Below are positions 61,729-64,000 of a stretch of DNA of 64,000 bases, in pieces; position 1 is the stretch's first letter; every line of letters begins with the position of its first letter. The stretch comes from DASQMT01 sp963827335 (lineage in GTDB: Bacteria > Actinomycetota > Thermoleophilia > Solirubrobacterales > Solirubrobacteraceae): assembly GCA_963827335.1 (NCBI GenBank), contig CAWHAP010000010.1, positions 186,001 through 250,000 of the forward strand, in the 5' to 3' direction. Made by a program: the position numbers and the translations under genes. The notes under the pieces were generated by a model, which saw only the letters and a program-made list of their open reading frames with translations, was not told the origin of the DNA and did no database searches.

Positions 61729-63780
61729 GTGATCGCGCAGGTCGAGCCCCTCACCACCACCCGCCGCCTGGCCGGGCCGTTCGACTACGCGCTGCCCGCC
61801 GCGCCGGTCGAGGTCGGCTCGATCGTGCGCGTGCCGTTCGGCCACCAGCAGCTCGACGGCGTGGTGGTCGGGCTCGCGGGGAGCACGGAGGTGGCGCCGG
61901 AGAAGCTCGTCACGCCGACGGCCGTCCGGGACGACAGCGTCCCGGCCGAGCTCGTCGCGCTCGCCCTCTGGATGGCGGACGAGTACTGCTCCACGCCCGC
62001 GCGCGCCCTGTCGCTCGTCCTGCCGCCGAAGGGGAAGCCGCGGACCGAGCGGTGGGCCGCGCGGACGGGCGCGCCGCTCGACGGCGCGCGCCTGACCGCC
62101 CGCCAGCAGGCGCTGCTCGCGACGCTCCCGCGCGCGGCGGGCGGCGACCTCGCCGCGCTGCGCCGGCTCGAGGGGCGCGGCCTCGTCGCGATCACCGAGC
62201 GCGGGCGGCGGCGTGCGCCGATGACGGTGCCGCACGCCGACCGGGCGGTGACGCTCAACGCCGAGCAGGAGGCCGCCGTGGCGGCCGTCGCCGGCGGCGG
62301 GGCGCACCTGCTCCACGGCGTGACCGGCTCCGGCAAGACCGAGGTCTACCTGCGCGCCGCCGCGGCGGCGCTCGAGCGGGGCGAGGGCGTGATCGTGCTC
62401 GTGCCGGAGATCGCGCTCACGCCCCAGACCGTGGGACGCTTCCAGGCGCGGTTCGGCGACACCGTCGCCCTGCTGCACTCGGCGCTCGGCGAGGGCGAGC
62501 GCTACGACGAGTGGCGCCGCCTGCGCACCGGGGAGGCGCGGATCGCCGTCGGCCCCCGCTCGGCGGTCTTCGCGCCGGTCCGCGACCTCGGGCTGATCGT
62601 GATCGACGAGGAGCACGATCCGTCCTACAAGCACGAGGGCGATCCGCGCTACGACGCGCGCCACGTCGCGACCTTCCGCGCTGCCGCGCAGCGGCTCGTC
62701 GCGGGCTCTGCCACTCCGCGCCCCGAGTCATGGCACCGGATGCGGCGCCTCACGCTGTCCGAGCGCGTCGGCAGCCGCCCGCTCCCGCCGGTGCGGGTGC
62801 TCGACATGCGCGAGGCCCGCCATCCGCTGCACCCCGACACGCGGCGGGCGCTGACCGAGGCGCGCAAGGCGATCCTGCTGCTCAACCGGCGCGGGTGGTC
62901 GAACTTCCTCACGTGCCGGTCCTGCGGGAAGGTGTGGGAGTGCCCGCAGTGCGACGTCGCGCTGGTGCTGCACCGCGCCGAGCACGTCGTCGCCTGCCAT
63001 CACTGCGGCCACCGCGAGCGCGTGCCGGACCGCTGCGACGCGTGCGGGTCGCCGTCGGTCGCGCGCTACGGCGCGGGGACGGAGCGGCTGGAGTCCGAGC
63101 TGGCCGACGCGCTCGACGTGCCGGTGTTCCGGCTCGACGCGGACAGCGCCGGCAGCAAGGACGCCGTGCCGGCGCTGCTCGCCCGCTTCGCCGCGGCGCC
63201 CGCCGGGCTGCTGATCGGGACGCAGATGGTGGCCAAGGGCCACGACTTCCCGGACGTGACCCTCGGCGTCGTGGTCGACGCCGACGCGACGCTGCGCTTC
63301 CCCGACTTCCGTGCGGAGGAGCGGACGTTCGCGATGATCGCCCAGCTCGCCGGCCGGGCGGGCCGGGGGCCGAAGGGCGGGCGCGTGCTCGTCCAGACGA
63401 TGGCGCCCGACGCGCCCGCGATCATCGCCGCGGCCCGCCACGACGCGGCCGGGTTCGTGACGGGCGAGCTCGCCCGGCGGCGCGCGCTCGACTACCCGCC
63501 GTTCGCCGACCTGATCCGGGTCGTGTGCTCCGCCGGGCAGGCGGGTGCGCCGCGCGCGGCGGCCGGGGAGGTCGCGGCCGGGGCCGCGGACGCGCCCGGC
63601 GCGACGGTCCTCGGTCCGGCGCCGCTCTTCCGCCTGCGCGGCCGGCACCGGTCGCAGGTCGTGATCAAGGCGCGCGACCGTGCCGCGGCGATCGCGGGGG
63701 TCCGCGGCGCGGTCGAGCGGGCGGCCCGCCGCCGCGAGCACCGCGACGTCGCGTTCTCGGTCGACGTCGACCCTCAGTAG
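61729..63780 (+). CDS. priA: Primosomal protein N' / replication restart helicase PriA
   Basis: A 683-aa superfamily 2 helicase that restarts stalled forks. The N-terminal DNA-binding domain (RLAGPFDYALPA) precedes Walker A GVTGSGKTEVYL, VPEIALTPQTVGRFQARFG, DEEHDPSYKHEG, the zinc ligands CRSCGKVWECPQCD and CHHCGHRERVPDRCDACGS, and QMVAKGHDFPDVTLG. All ATPase motifs look intact, unlike mycobacterial PriA. TAGCGT lies 7 nt before GTG 61729. It is followed by def, a common order. Confidence 0.93.
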   Translation: MIAQVEPLTTTRRLAGPFDYALPAAPVEVGSIVRVPFGHQQLDGVVVGLAGSTEVAPEKLVTPTAVRDDSVPAELVALALWMADEYCSTPARALSLVLPPKGKPRTERWAARTGAPLDGARLTARQQALLATLPRAAGGDLAALRRLEGRGLVAITERGRRRAPMTVPHADRAVTLNAEQEAAVAAVAGGGAHLLHGVTGSGKTEVYLRAAAAALERGEGVIVLVPEIALTPQTVGRFQARFGDTVALLHSALGEGERYDEWRRLRTGEARIAVGPRSAVFAPVRDLGLIVIDEEHDPSYKHEGDPRYDARHVATFRAAAQRLVAGSATPRPESWHRMRRLTLSERVGSRPLPPVRVLDMREARHPLHPDTRRALTEARKAILLLNRRGWSNFLTCRSCGKVWECPQCDVALVLHRAEHVVACHHCGHRERVPDRCDACGSPSVARYGAGTERLESELADALDVPVFRLDADSAGSKDAVPALLARFAAAPAGLLIGTQMVAKGHDFPDVTLGVVVDADATLRFPDFRAEERTFAMIAQLAGRAGRGPKGGRVLVQTMAPDAPAIIAAARHDAAGFVTGELARRRALDYPPFADLIRVVCSAGQAGAPRAAAGEVAAGAADAPGATVLGPAPLFRLRGRHRSQVVIKARDRAAAIAGVRGAVERAARRREHRDVAFSVDVDPQ

Positions 63781-63781
63781 C

Positions 63782-63820
63782 CGGGCCAGTGGCCCGTCCG
63801 GTGGCGGTCGGCACCGGACG
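63782..63820. terminator. Tandem hairpins between priA and def
   Basis: CGGGCC/GGCCCG (63782-63796) and CGTCCGGTG/CACCGGACG (63795-63820, 9-bp arms) are strong inverted repeats directly after the priA stop. They may terminate priA transcription. The second ends 6 bp before the TAGAAT of the next promoter and could instead be an operator. Confidence 0.5.
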
Positions 63821-63841
63821 GACCACTAGAATCGGCCCGTC

Positions 63842-64000
63842 ATGGCGCGCGAGTACGAGGAGCCCACGGAGGTGGCCGAGGAGGATCCCGCTCCCAGGCT
63901 GGATCCCGAGACGCGCGCTCGGCGCGACGCCGCGCTGCGGCTCGTGCGCAAGTACGGCGACCCGGTGCTGCGCAGCCGCGCGCTCCCGGTCGAGCGCTTC
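63842..64000 (+). CDS. def: Second peptide deformylase, 5' part only
   Basis: The window ends after 53 codons. ALRLVRKYGDPVLRSRALPV is the deformylase N-terminal motif, matching AVRKYGDPALRARARPV of the gene at 38966. It is preceded by a 30-residue acidic extension. TAGAAT (63827-63832) is 9 nt before the ATG. The catalytic motifs lie beyond the window, so function is inferred from the N-terminus and the priA-def order. Confidence 0.8.
   Translation, partial: MAREYEEPTEVAEEDPAPRLDPETRARRDAALRLVRKYGDPVLRSRALPVERF

Overview
The window is very GC-rich DNA with strong third-position G/C bias. It has many GTG starts, overlapping stop/start junctions, meso-DAP-type MurE (DNPR motif), and an actinobacterial promoter style: TANNNT hexamers 6-12 nt before start codons that lack a Shine-Dalgarno. 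A split glycine decarboxylase and secreted proteins opening with GTYDVxSC after the signal peptide suggest a deep-branching actinobacterium of the Thermoleophilia/Solirubrobacterales type. The lineage is an inference; no rRNA gene is present.

Layout. 0-2.5 kb: end of a DUF4126 gene, an AidB-like acyl-CoA dehydrogenase, a small secreted protein. 2.5-15.5 kb: a dispersed division and cell wall cluster (murE-murF-mraY, ftsW-murG, murC-ftsQ, ftsZ). It lacks murD at its usual place and is interrupted by small genes, a pilin and recQ. 15.5-21 kb: a GGDEF/HD-GYP enzyme and a copper operon (copZ, His-rich secreted protein, copA) with CsoR-like operators. 21.3-26.2 kb: a membrane-anchored ECF sigma factor followed by two convergent, decayed secreted-protein genes. 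26.3-33 kb: glycine cleavage genes, trpS, scpAB. 33-39.5 kb: a secreted protein, rlmN, rluB, a frameshifted PatB-type lyase, aroH, hisC, def. 39.5-42 kb: a two-GAF SpoIIE phosphatase/kinase and its STAS partner. 42-50.5 kb: an aromatic leader peptide, aroF, tyrA, aroA, cmk, der, a DUF3352 protein, metK. 50.5-59.3 kb: a carbohydrate island (GH1, SSS symporter, galK, ABC importer, GH43). 59.3-64 kb: an ABC1 kinase, an orphan DNA methyltransferase, priA and the start of a second def.

The most unusual material is non-coding. (1) Two divergent intergenic regions (11.7-12.0 and 20.9-21.1 kb) carry arrays of 11-bp arms of the AACGTCG/CGACGTT type at an exact 30-bp pitch, flanked by a shared long end sequence; in the first, two 97-bp ends are inverted around the array. 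(2) A 53-62 bp repeat occurs three times (147, 7173, 37379). Its 7-bp stem changes by compensatory substitutions while its 14-nt loop stays almost constant. (3) A 31-codon ORF ending in seven aromatic residues precedes aroF and runs into a long hairpin, which looks like an attenuator for DAHP synthase. (4) A GAF domain is duplicated in tandem as 478-bp copies with one difference and atypical codon use.
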